Origin: Actinomycetota bacterium
GTDB taxonomy: Bacteria; Actinomycetota; Acidimicrobiia; Acidimicrobiales; Acidimicrobiaceae
Length of the DNA: 13,447 bases
Assembly: GCA_027318945.1 (NCBI GenBank)
Contig: DAHVOF010000180.1
Location: forward strand, 1-13,447
Direction of reading: 5' to 3'
Shown: piece by piece, positions 7,051-12,888 of the stretch
Numbering within the stretch: the stretch's first letter is position 1
Layout: each line of letters begins with the position of its first letter
Made by a program: the position numbers and the translations under genes
Notes under the pieces: generated by a model
Database searches by the model: none
Told to the model about the DNA's origin: nothing
What the model saw: only the letters and a program-made list of their open reading frames with translations

Positions 7051-7605
7051 TTACCGAAGCGTGTAGAGCACTGCGTCAGCAAGCGCTAGATAATCCCGGG
7101 CCCTCTCCACGGTGACTTCACTCGCTCGTCCGTGAGCAGCGAGGTTTCGCATGACCGTGATTCCTTCAACCGCCTTGGCCGTCTCAGGAGTTATTGTCCC
7201 CTTGTCGAGTGCCAGGCGTATGAGCTGTCCCATCGCCATCTTCGAGACATCGGCCTGGGGATCAACGCCGAGGACGATGTTCCGGATTTCTTGCTCGATC
7301 GCAGCATGAGCATCCATGACGGCTGCCACTGGAGAGGCTTCCGCTAGTCCCGACAGCTCTTCAATGACCGACGCACCCTGTTCTTTGCCAGCTTCACATA
7401 TTGACAGTGTCGGGCGTCCGACTACCGCCTCTACCTCGGCCCCGATTCGGTCGAACTCCACTTCGAGCGGGCCAGCTCTGAGCTTTCGCATCGGGCGAGA
7501 CGCTAGTGATCGAATCTGGGCTCGAAAGATCAGGGCGATGAGAATAACCGCCAATGGCCAGGCAAGGGAGTTCACGAGTGAAGCGATGAATTGCAAAACC
7601 GTCAT
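7051..7605 (-). CDS. Membrane-anchored HEPN-like (DUF4145-type) protein
   Basis: The protein is 184 residues. Residues about 5-28 form one N-terminal transmembrane helix, followed by a basic stretch and AGPLEVEFDRI. The remainder is helical. It ends with R153-N154-L-A-A-H158, which fits the R-N-x3-H form of the HEPN ribonuclease motif, next to an Ala-rich final helix. HEPN proteins commonly act as RNases in abortive infection and toxin systems; the membrane tether suggests a cytoplasmic effector at the inner membrane. The start ATG has no good Shine-Dalgarno sequence and overlaps the stop of the upstream ORF (ATGA), so translational coupling is likely. It converges on the nuclease gene with about 30 bp between the stops. 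The fold call rests on motif and helical pattern only. Many family members have no tested activity. Confidence 0.6.
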   Translation of the reverse strand: MTVLQFIASLVNSLAWPLAVILIALIFRAQIRSLASRPMRKLRAGPLEVEFDRIGAEVEAVVGRPTLSICEAGKEQGASVIEELSGLAEASPVAAVMDAHAAIEQEIRNIVLGVDPQADVSKMAMGQLIRLALDKGTITPETAKAVEGITVMRNLAAHGRASEVTVERARDYLALADAVLYTLR

Positions 7606-8111
7606 GTCAAGCTTCGGGCGCCGCCGCCGAGGGCACTGTTCCCGCTGATGGTCGAGTCGGTGACGGTCATGGTGCCGTTGTTGTAGATCCCGCCGCCGCC
7701 GATGTCGGCACCGCCGGTCACGGTTACGTTGTCGAGTGTTACCGGGAAGCTGGCATTGTCGGTGAGGGTGCCTCCGTTGCCGTTCAGCTCGGTAGCGGCT
7801 GAGGAGTCCGATCCCGTACCGAGACCCTCGATGGTGAGGCTCTTCTCGCCGCTGCTAACGCCGACCCCCCGGTCGACGCTGCTGCTGAACTGGCAGGCAC
7901 TCGTCTGGGTGGTGCATCCCGAGGTGGTCGTCGAGCCAGGACTCGCGTATAAGGTGGTGCCCGAAGACGCTTCGGCTATTCCGCCAGAGCCGACGACGAC
8001 GAGTGTGCTTACGAGTGTGCTCAACACTAGTAAGCTGGCCAGCAGGCCTGCGAAGCCGCGATGCGCCCACCCGGTGCGAGCCCGTGTGGCGCTAAGGTGC
8101 TTCCTTTTCAT
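7602..8111 (-). pseudogene. Truncated secreted right-handed beta-helix protein (N-terminal part)
   Basis: The 169-residue ORF starts at ATG with GAGAGGAC about 5 nt upstream. It has a twin-Arg/Lys-rich N-terminus, a long hydrophobic core (about residues 20-42) and a signal-peptidase site near AEA-SS (about 49). A Ser/Thr/Gly-rich region with a Cys pair follows. Then the first turns of a parallel beta-helix appear: VTLDNVTVTGG, GGGIYNNGTMTVTDSTISGNSA. Family proteins normally continue with many such repeats. Here the sequence leaves the repeat pattern after NSALGGG (about 7615-7622) and ends in four unrelated residues, so the 3' part has been lost by recombination with the HEPN gene. The stop TGA overlaps the next ATG. 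Confidence 0.75.
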
Positions 8112-8324
8112 GAGCAGTCCTCTCTGCTTGCTTACTTCTGTTTTAGGGACGTGACCGGGATCATCAACCTATATAGCCCCTGACCGCCCTCGGATGAGAT
8201 GCTCCCGTAGAGCGCTAGTGCGACCCCCGCAGTGCGTTCACCCATGTGACCTGATAGGCAGTGAGCCTCCATAAGGAGCGGATTTTGCAGCTCCCCGCTC
8301 GAAGCGCACTTCGACCACTGATAA

Positions 8325-8632
8325 CCCAACGCAGGTATCCCGGGCCCCTTGAACAAGACGAACGAAATCGTCGCCTTCCCAGCGTTGATCGAGCCACTCG
8401 ACCCCACCAGCAGGGTTGTCATCACAGACACGATGCACACCCAGAAAAACCAAGCGGGGCTGATCGCCGACAAGGGCGGTCACTTCGTCTTTGGAGTCAA
8501 ATAGAACCACGAAGGCTGTGGAATGCAACGGTTGAGGAGGGCAACTCGATCGACGTCGATCGTCCGGAGTTTGCGACCAATGTTGTCGCGCATTGCTTGG
8601 ATGACCTCCGAGTTGTATCAGCGACTTTTTAA
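8325..8632 (+). pseudogene. Remnant of a second ISAs1-type transposase
   Basis: The frame 8325-8501 encodes KTNEIVAFPALIEPLD, then VVITDTMHTQ and a final FVFGVK before a stop at 8502. These align with KTNEITGFKPLLEDLD, VVTADAMHAQ and YLLGVK of the intact transposase in this window, so this is the second-Asp region of the DDE core. The residues differ enough to show a different lineage, not a recent copy. Stops lie immediately upstream (8316-8324). After 8502 another frame (about 8485-8632, with an IEPRRLW segment) may carry on the protein after an indel. Terminal repeats were not found. Confidence 0.7.
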
Positions 8633-8730
8633 ATACAGTGGGCCTAGAGTTACCATGGAGTATTAGGTCGGTCAATCTGATCATGCAGCCGATATAAATA
8701 ATGGTATCCATTCAGGAGGGTCACGATCTA

Positions 8731-8757
8731 ACTACCGAAATAGATTCCTCCGGTAGT
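8731..8757 (-). terminator. Hairpin downstream of rep, possible terminator
   Basis: ACTACCG (8731-8737) and CGGTAGT (8751-8757) are perfectly complementary across 13 nt. The hairpin lies about 50 bp beyond the rep stop codon. The T-tract on the leftward RNA is weak, so termination is only a suggestion. Confidence 0.35.
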
Positions 8758-8805
8758 GCGTAGTGATTTCAGTTGACTCTCGTGCTACAAGGCGATTCTC
8801 AGGTT

Positions 8806-10221
8806 CTACCGCATCGAAGCTCGAAGCGTACCGATAAGCCCAGGAGTCAGCGTCTTTGGCAGGGCTATATCGTCCTCGTCGAGATCTATGCCGGCTAACT
8901 CCGCTGCCCTTAGCGTGCTTGCACGGTGGTCGAGCTTGTAGAACTGCGCTCCTGCTTCGGGTGGTTGTTCTGGCCTGTAGCGCCTGTTTGTGCCGGACTG
9001 CGGGCTAACAGACCCCTCAAGCGTCCAGTTCTCATCGATCGCCTTTCTGATCCATCCACCCCGAGAGCGTCTTGCTGACCCTGAAGCCTGATAGACCTCT
9101 ATCAGCCGTGTGACACCGACGGTAGACAGCCAGCGCTGCACGTTAGATCTGCCACAGAGGCGCTTGAGCTCCTGGATCTCAGCCTTGTCTAGTTCATCGT
9201 TTTCCGGTGCTGAGGGGTCTTGAACCTGGCACGATTCGTTTTCCGGCTCAGCTTTCCACCTTTGTGAATCTTTTTCTTCATCACCAACCACTCCCCCACC
9301 AACGTGACGTCGTCGACTAGGCAGTTTCGGAGTCGGTTTTCCTTTCTGCGGAGTTTTTACAACAACTCGCTTTGTAGTTGTTTCACCAGCCTGCTCTGTT
9401 GTTAACTCTTTAACTCTTAACATCTTGTTTAAGGGGGGTGGTGAACCGGAGACTGCCCGATCGGTATCGTCTAGGAGCTCTTCAACGCAAACCAACTTAT
9501 CTAGCTCGTCTACCCAAGTATCCTCGGCACCAAAACCGACTGGCACACTCATCGAAAGGCGATAAACAGCAACCTGATTTCCCGGAGTAGCAACCCGCTC
9601 TATCCACCCGCCATCAGAAAGCCGTTTTAGGCGGTCCGAGACAGAAGAGACAGCAATGCCCATCTGATGAGAAAGTTGCCCCAAAGAAACCCTACAAAGC
9701 CGCTCAGAGGTCATCTGTAGACCCATAACCAATAGCGTCGCCCATAGCTCCGGCTCAAGATGTTGAATGAGTTCTCGTGCCTGCTCGATGTAGAGCTTTG
9801 TAAATGGGCGCTCCGTCTTCGAGCAGTCCCAGGCGAACGGGATGTCACTTCCAAGGGTGTAAATGTAATAAACGGGCGAGTTCCACCCTCGCCGTACCTT
9901 GGTGTAGGTAGCGGCTACTCCCCCACCAATCTCAAGTCGATGGAGCTCGACAAGGCGACTGATTGCAGTCTCACGGGAGATACCCAAATCCTTCGCTAGG
10001 TTCCAGCTAGACAAGTACCCTTGCCTTTGCTCATCAATCTGGGTAGCTAGATAGGTGATCGTCTCTAGGAGATGCGGCGGAATCGTGCCGATAGTCGCAA
10101 GACCGTCTCGGTAGAGCTTGATAAAGGATTGGGAATTAGAACAAGCAGTTATATCCTGGGCATATTTTTCATAACTGGTTGAAAATGTTTCAAGGACGTG
10201 ATAGTCTGTTGGGGCGTCCAA
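8806..10221 (-). CDS. Double winged-helix DNA-binding protein, likely plasmid replication initiator
   Basis: The protein is 471 residues and starts at TTG with AAAGGAA 6 nt upstream. There are two winged-helix units: about residues 45-120 (AKDLGISRETAISRLVEL at 76-93 as the recognition region) and about 150-225 (SLGQLSHQMGIAVSSVSDRL, 179-198). Two tandem winged helices are typical of theta-type plasmid initiators. Residues about 250-350 form a low-complexity linker rich in Pro, Lys, Arg, Glu and Thr. The C-terminal part has ELKRLCGRSNVQRWL and GGWIRKAIDENW, a block seen in plasmid Rep and DnaD-like proteins. Its position beside the partition locus, divergent from it and behind a structured leader, supports the Rep reading. 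A dual-HTH transcription regulator is the alternative. Confidence 0.6.
   Translation of the reverse strand: MDAPTDYHVLETFSTSYEKYAQDITACSNSQSFIKLYRDGLATIGTIPPHLLETITYLATQIDEQRQGYLSSWNLAKDLGISRETAISRLVELHRLEIGGGVAATYTKVRRGWNSPVYYIYTLGSDIPFAWDCSKTERPFTKLYIEQARELIQHLEPELWATLLVMGLQMTSERLCRVSLGQLSHQMGIAVSSVSDRLKRLSDGGWIERVATPGNQVAVYRLSMSVPVGFGAEDTWVDELDKLVCVEELLDDTDRAVSGSPPPLNKMLRVKELTTEQAGETTTKRVVVKTPQKGKPTPKLPSRRRHVGGGVVGDEEKDSQRWKAEPENESCQVQDPSAPENDELDKAEIQELKRLCGRSNVQRWLSTVGVTRLIEVYQASGSARRSRGGWIRKAIDENWTLEGSVSPQSGTNRRYRPEQPPEAGAQFYKLDHRASTLRAAELAGIDLDEDDIALPKTLTPGLIGTLRASMR
9356..9430. other. AT-richer repeat-bearing segment inside the rep linker region
   Basis: This stretch codes for the disordered linker. 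It contains three spaced TTAAC words (GTTAACTC, TTTAACTC, CTTAACAT) and an inverted pair ACAAC/GTTGT. It is a candidate unwinding or initiator-binding region inside the gene, but coding constraint on Lys/Thr/Val codons could produce the same look. Confidence 0.2.
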
Positions 10222-10290
10222 AGAACGTTCCTTTCGGGGATGGTAACTAAGGGGGGTCAGTCCCGAAGTTACTTATTTGGTTTTGATTTG

Positions 10291-10321
10291 TGGCCCCGTG
10301 TAAACGGGGCCATTTGCTTTT
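10291..10321 (+). terminator. Strong GC hairpin in the rep leader (terminator or attenuator)
   Basis: TGGCCCCGT (10291-10299) pairs perfectly with ACGGGGCCA (10304-10312) around the loop GTAA. The sequence TTTGCTTTT follows, so on the rightward strand it looks like an intrinsic terminator. On the leftward strand it would be a stable hairpin in the rep 5' leader, about 70 nt before the start codon. This arrangement fits a countertranscribed RNA or a leader-structure control of rep. The direction that matters in vivo is not shown by sequence. Confidence 0.65.
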
Positions 10322-10346
10322 AAATCGCTTCTTTGAGTGCGACTCC

Positions 10347-10375
10347 TTGCTTCACGAATGACATAAATGTAATTA
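10347..10375 (+). promoter_or_regulatory. Weak candidate promoter for the small ORF
   Basis: TTGCTT (10347-10352) and TAATTA (10370-10375) are separated by 17 bp and lie about 50 bp before the start codon of the 62-codon ORF. The match to sigma-70 consensus is modest. Confidence 0.25.
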
Positions 10376-10426
10376 CTGACCAATAGGCAAGCCCATGCTA
10401 CCATCGTCGCCAAGGAGAATTCTAGG

Positions 10427-10615
10427 ATGGACCTTTTTGGTTCGAAATTACTTCGTGAGCAGCATGCTATGGGAGAGTCCGGGTCTGAGGATTGGGGTCA
10501 CCGCATAATCAAGCTGAATTTTCGAACGAGATACACCACACTTGTATGTACAGGTGGTGTACGCTTCGACGGCCTACTCCCCTGTGGCCGTTACGTTGAC
10601 CTATCAACACGTTAA
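10427..10615 (+). CDS. Small hypothetical protein upstream of parA
   Basis: This 62-residue ORF starts at ATG with AAGGAG at 10411-10416, 10 nt upstream, one of the best Shine-Dalgarno matches in the window. Its sequence is polar and mixed with no membrane segment, and I recognise no family. It carries an internal inverted repeat (10532-10561), and its stop codon lies in the first of the partition-type repeats. It might be a short regulator of rep or par, or a leader peptide. The evidence for translation is the ribosome-binding site alone. Confidence 0.35.
   Translation: MDLFGSKLLREQHAMGESGSEDWGHRIIKLNFRTRYTTLVCTGGVRFDGLLPCGRYVDLSTR
10532..10561. repeat. Inverted repeat inside the small ORF
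   Basis: TACACCAC (10532-10539) and GTGGTGTA (10554-10561) are perfectly complementary with a 14-nt spacer. This could be a protein-binding palindrome or a hairpin in the transcript leading into parA. Confidence 0.4.
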
Positions 10616-10702
10616 CGGATAAACATGTGAACGTTGACCCATCAACATGTTAACAGACAGGCACTTCGACATGTGGTCATGTACAATTATTGACATGTTG
10701 AC
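10593..10702. repeat. Upstream partition repeats (five copies of an 11-bp motif): candidate parS/operator
   Basis: The copies are AACACGTTAAC (10606), AACATGTGAAC (10622), AACATGTTAAC (10644), GACATGTGGTC (10668) and GACATGTTGAC (10692). The last three start exactly 24 bp apart. The first and third sit in 27-bp direct repeats (10593-10619, 10631-10657) that differ at three positions, each with an inner GTTGA-N4-TCAAC palindrome. The array overlaps the proposed parA promoter and start codon, so binding would both mark a centromere and repress the operon. Small RHH partners of ParA characteristically bind such sites. Confidence 0.7.
10682..10687 (+). promoter_or_regulatory. Candidate -10 element of parA (leaderless transcript)
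   Basis: TACAAT lies 7 nt before the ATG at 10695, so transcription would begin at or next to the start codon. No Shine-Dalgarno sequence precedes that ATG, in keeping with leaderless translation, which is common in actinobacteria. No clear -35 is present. Motif copies at 10668 and 10692 flank the element. Confidence 0.5.
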
Positions 10703-11435
10703 AGCAATAACCAACCAAAAAGGTGGAGTGGGGAAGACTACCACGGCACTAAATCTTGCTCATGCACTTGCTCAACAGGGGAGAAAAGTCTTACTCGTAG
10801 ATGCTGATCCTCAGTCAAGTGCCACGTTGCTGCTTGGGGTCGCAATCGTGGAACCGGGGCGTAGCCTTGCAGACGTTCTTTTGGGTGAACTCCCGATATC
10901 TCAGGCTGTTATCGAGTTGGGGCACCCGTGGGGTTTTAGTCTTGTGCCGGCAGAAATAGCCTTGGCTCGAGTTGAGCGCGAGCTAAGGGCCGGGCAGGAG
11001 TTTCGACTGCGGGATGAAATCCAAAAGTTAGGGGAGTATCACGACATCTTGATCGACTGCCCACCATCACTTGGCCGCTTGGTGCTCTCGGCGTTGATTG
11101 CAGCTGATCGGGTTCTAGTTGTCACTGAACCAGCAGCGCCTGCGTTAGCCGGGACATCGGACCTACTAGACACCATCGAAGTTGTAAATAGTGACTACTC
11201 GCGAGTTGCTCTAGGTGGGGTTGTGATCAATAGAGTGACAAAAACGCGAGAGGCAGAACGACGGATAGCCGAACTTCAATCCGAGTTCGGCGATAAGCTT
11301 TGGAAACCTTATATCCCGGCCCGGACGGTCATCAGCGAGGCTCTCGGGGCGCAAGTACCTTTAACTGCCTGGCCAACCGTAGCAGGGAGCGTATTGGCTG
11401 ATCTTTTTGACCAGCTAGCGCGGCAGCTTATATAG
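10695..11435 (+). CDS. parA: ParA-family partition ATPase
   Basis: The protein is 246 residues from ATG 10695. Upstream in-frame ATGs exist at 10647 and 10671, but the ParA fold normally starts within a few residues of the nucleotide-binding loop, so I choose MLTAITNQKGG. Motifs are the deviant Walker A KGGVGKTTT (residues 9-17), A' DADPQ (about 37-41) and Walker B ILIDCPPS (about 118-125). There is no N-terminal DNA-binding extension, so this is the short type Ib form, which pairs with a small RHH partner protein. It uses ATP-dependent nucleoid binding to distribute plasmid copies. The partner gene follows after 41 bp. The motif array upstream suggests autoregulation through the partner. Confidence 0.92.
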   Translation: MLTAITNQKGGVGKTTTALNLAHALAQQGRKVLLVDADPQSSATLLLGVAIVEPGRSLADVLLGELPISQAVIELGHPWGFSLVPAEIALARVERELRAGQEFRLRDEIQKLGEYHDILIDCPPSLGRLVLSALIAADRVLVVTEPAAPALAGTSDLLDTIEVVNSDYSRVALGGVVINRVTKTREAERRIAELQSEFGDKLWKPYIPARTVISEALGAQVPLTAWPTVAGSVLADLFDQLARQLI

Positions 11436-11440
11436 AAGTT

Positions 11441-11459
11441 AGCATGTTAGCGTGTTGAC
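11441..11459. repeat. Partition repeats between parA and its partner gene (two overlapping copies)
   Basis: AGCATGTTAGC (11441-11451) and AGCGTGTTGAC (11449-11459) match the array upstream of parA and overlap by 3 bp. A TAGAAT hexamer (11463-11468) follows directly, repeating the arrangement of motif plus -10 seen at parA. The site may control a separate transcript for the partner gene or be part of the centromere. Confidence 0.6.
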
Positions 11460-11476
11460 ATGTAGAATTGTTGGTT

Positions 11477-11767
11477 GTGGCGCTACCTGAATCAAAACCA
11501 GCTCTAAAAAAATCTATTCACCCTCTAGCTGCTCCAGAGCGAATTGAGCCGCAGGGCGAAACCCGCTCAGAAACTTCGCAAGTGCGAACAAGTATGTTTG
11601 GGGCGAGAATTCCAGTGCGACTCCACAAAGATATTCGTCGTTGGACCTTCGATAACGAGATCAGCATGGCTCAGCTTTTGGGGCGGCTACTGCGAATCTT
11701 TCTGGATCGGAACGATCCGCTGGGGGAGGAGATGCGGAAACGAATCTTAGGGCAAAGAGAGCCATGA
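11477..11767 (+). CDS. Small ribbon-helix-helix partner of ParA (ParB/ParG-like)
   Basis: The protein is 96 residues from GTG 11477, or up to 99 from TTG 11468 or 11471. GTG is preferred because a TAGAAT -10-like hexamer ends 8 nt before it, mirroring parA, and none of the starts has a Shine-Dalgarno sequence. The first 40 residues are polar and probably flexible, as in ParG. The C-terminal half, MFGARIPVRLHKDIRRW followed by NEISMAQLLGRLLRIFLDR, has the strand-helix-helix pattern of an RHH DNA-binding domain. It should bind the AACATGTTAAC-like sites on both sides of parA, stimulate the ATPase and repress the operon. No primary-sequence family name is secure. Confidence 0.65.
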   Translation: MALPESKPALKKSIHPLAAPERIEPQGETRSETSQVRTSMFGARIPVRLHKDIRRWTFDNEISMAQLLGRLLRIFLDRNDPLGEEMRKRILGQREP

Positions 11768-11839
11768 AGTACCACTGGGAATCAAAAGGCACTGATGTGG
11801 TAGCACTCCTTGAGAAAGGGCAACTTGAACACGCTTAAT
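11765..11839 (+). CDS. 24-codon ORF overlapping the end of the RHH gene
   Basis: The ATG overlaps the preceding stop (ATGA), and the ORF encodes MKYHWESKGTDVVALLEKGQ plus four residues before TAA. It may be a translated microprotein, the truncated start of a lost third operon gene, or chance. I recognise no family. Confidence 0.25.
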
Positions 11840-11951
11840 GGCCATGCCTGGAATGGCTACTGTCATCCACAAGAGGATCCCTTCTTAGGATTGATTGTTA
11901 ACCTCCCCCAAGAGTTTGACAGCGTCTCCGACGCCAATAGACATGATTAGC

Positions 11952-11980
11952 TTCTGTGACGCCCCACGCGCCTCACAGAA
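11952..11980. terminator. Palindromic hairpin between convergent transcription units
   Basis: TTCTGTGA (11952-11959) and TCACAGAA (11973-11980) are perfect complements around a 13-nt GC-rich loop. The hairpin lies between the rightward par operon and the leftward toxin operon, where a shared terminator is expected. There is no T-run on either side, so it may instead be a binding site. Confidence 0.4.
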
Positions 11981-12056
11981 TCAATGAAAGAGTCGCTCAA
12001 CGAGTGGGACAAAGAGTCAAGCCAGTGCTCACGTTAGACGATTCAGGGGCAGGTAA

Positions 12057-12338
12057 CTAGAGCAGTTTGAGGATGTCATGGTTGCAATTGTTGAGAAGAG
12101 TCCACTCGTCGCCATCTCGTGTGAGAGTGATGCGGTTCCCGTTCCCATCGACCCTAAGTTCCCACACGTTCTTCGTTCCCTGCATCTTCTTGAAGCGGAG
12201 TCCGTGATTTGACGGGTCTTCTCTGAGCTGGTTGACCGCAGCCACGATAGCCTTTTGCATCTCCATCGGCTTTTTACGCATGACCCTCGTGAAGTTATCT
12301 GGAATTATCAGTTCCATCGCACTCAGTCGAGCAACCAT
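12057..12338 (-). CDS. RelE/ParE-superfamily toxin (type II TA)
   Basis: The protein is 93 residues from ATG 12338, or 86 from the in-frame ATG at 12317. The shorter form (MELIIPDNF) agrees better with the usual length of about 85-90. The RelE fold signatures are a helical middle (MQKAIVAAVNQL), the strand block GLRFKKMQGTKNVWELRV, RITLTRDGDEW and the final strand LLNNCNHDIL, close to the N-x-G-x-H-D-I-L ending of many RelE/ParE proteins. Such toxins cleave ribosome-bound mRNA or inhibit gyrase, and which applies cannot be read from sequence. The gene overlaps or directly abuts the upstream antitoxin candidate. It is the last gene of a three-gene leftward operon that would stabilise the plasmid. 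Confidence 0.78.
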   Translation of the reverse strand: MVARLSAMELIIPDNFTRVMRKKPMEMQKAIVAAVNQLREDPSNHGLRFKKMQGTKNVWELRVDGNGNRITLTRDGDEWTLLNNCNHDILKLL

Positions 12339-12580
12339 GCCTCAAGGTCAGCGGCGCTCCTGATATGGGTCACCCTGCCATGCCTGATATCTTCGAGGGC
12401 TTTTTGTTCTTCATCCTGCCACGCTTTTGACCAGTAGTAGAGCTGATCCTTGGCGACTGTTAGGGGGTGAACTTCCGGTGCCTCCACCGCGATAGCTGCC
12501 CCTGATAGATACACGTCAGCCTGCTGACTCTCGCGGCGCGTGAATATTCTATATGTGCTAGTGGTCTCAAGCGTTGTCAT
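12323..12580 (-). CDS. Probable antitoxin partnering the RelE-like toxin
   Basis: The protein is 85 residues. The start ATG overlaps the stop of the DUF3467 gene (ATGA), and the end overlaps or touches the toxin start, so expression is tightly coupled. I see a polar N-terminus, a segment LYYWSKAWQDEEQKALEDI and a C-terminal helix SAADLEAWLLD that could wrap the toxin. The central VYLSGAAIAVEAPEVHPLTV region does not show a clear RHH or HTH motif. The antitoxin call rests on size and gene order rather than on a recognised family. Confidence 0.6.
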   Translation of the reverse strand: MTTLETTSTYRIFTRRESQQADVYLSGAAIAVEAPEVHPLTVAKDQLYYWSKAWQDEEQKALEDIRHGRVTHIRSAADLEAWLLD

Positions 12581-12888
12581 TTCGGCGCTGCCTCCTGACT
12601 CCCAAAAATCTCGTCGTGGCGCTGAAGCGCGACAGTCAGCACCTCAATCAGCTGTCGAACTCGTTTTGGCGTCAGACTGAAGTTGACCACAGGTTTGATT
12701 GGCAACTTGAAGTTCTTTAGGAGTTCGCGCTGCTCTTCCTCATTGCCCTTCAAAATCGGGGGGATCGCCTGACCCGTCATCAGTATCAACTCATTCTCAT
12801 CTTGGACTGAGACTACAAAATGGCTCAGAAGGCGAACGGGACCAGCGTCTTCTTCCCAAATGATGGGAATCTGAACTGGTTGCTCCAC
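12577..12888 (-). CDS. DUF3467 family protein, first gene of the TA operon
   Basis: The protein is 103 residues from GTG 12888, which is preceded by the strong site GGAGGAGAGG 2-3 nt upstream. The family pattern is present: an early strand HFVVSVQDENELILMTGQ, the PP motif, then the ending FSLTPKRVRQLIEVLTVALQRHDEIFG. This corresponds to the S-P-x-x-A-K-x-L-x-x-x-L plus Y/H-E-x-x-F-G ending of DUF3467 proteins. The family's function is unknown. Its position directly ahead of an antitoxin and a toxin, with ATGA overlap, suggests a regulatory or third-component role. Confidence 0.65.
   Translation of the reverse strand: MEQPVQIPIIWEEDAGPVRLLSHFVVSVQDENELILMTGQAIPPILKGNEEEQRELLKNFKLPIKPVVNFSLTPKRVRQLIEVLTVALQRHDEIFGSQEAAPK

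Larger units (their letters stand above)
8112..8805. other. Intergenic and remnant region between the beta-helix fragment and rep
   Basis: It holds the degraded transposase (8325-8632) and a small hairpin at 8731-8757. Two leftward open frames here (8132-8473 and 8238-8711) lack ribosome-binding sites. The second is the antisense of the transposase remnant, so neither is called. Confidence 0.5.

Noticed and set aside
8132..8473. Leftward 113-codon frame with a hydrophobic N-terminus resembling a signal peptide
   Set aside because: It starts at TTG without a Shine-Dalgarno sequence and lies largely opposite the transposase remnant in another frame. The hydrophobic stretch is short and matches no family.
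8238..8711. Leftward 157-codon frame with coding-like base periodicity
   Set aside because: Its codon phase is the exact antisense of the transposase remnant at 8325-8501, which explains the periodicity. It has no ribosome-binding site or recognisable motif.
10593..10657. CRISPR-like repeat-spacer pattern
   Set aside because: There are only two 27-bp repeats 38 bp apart, with shared shorter motifs also present around parA. The pattern fits partition sites, and no cas gene is present.
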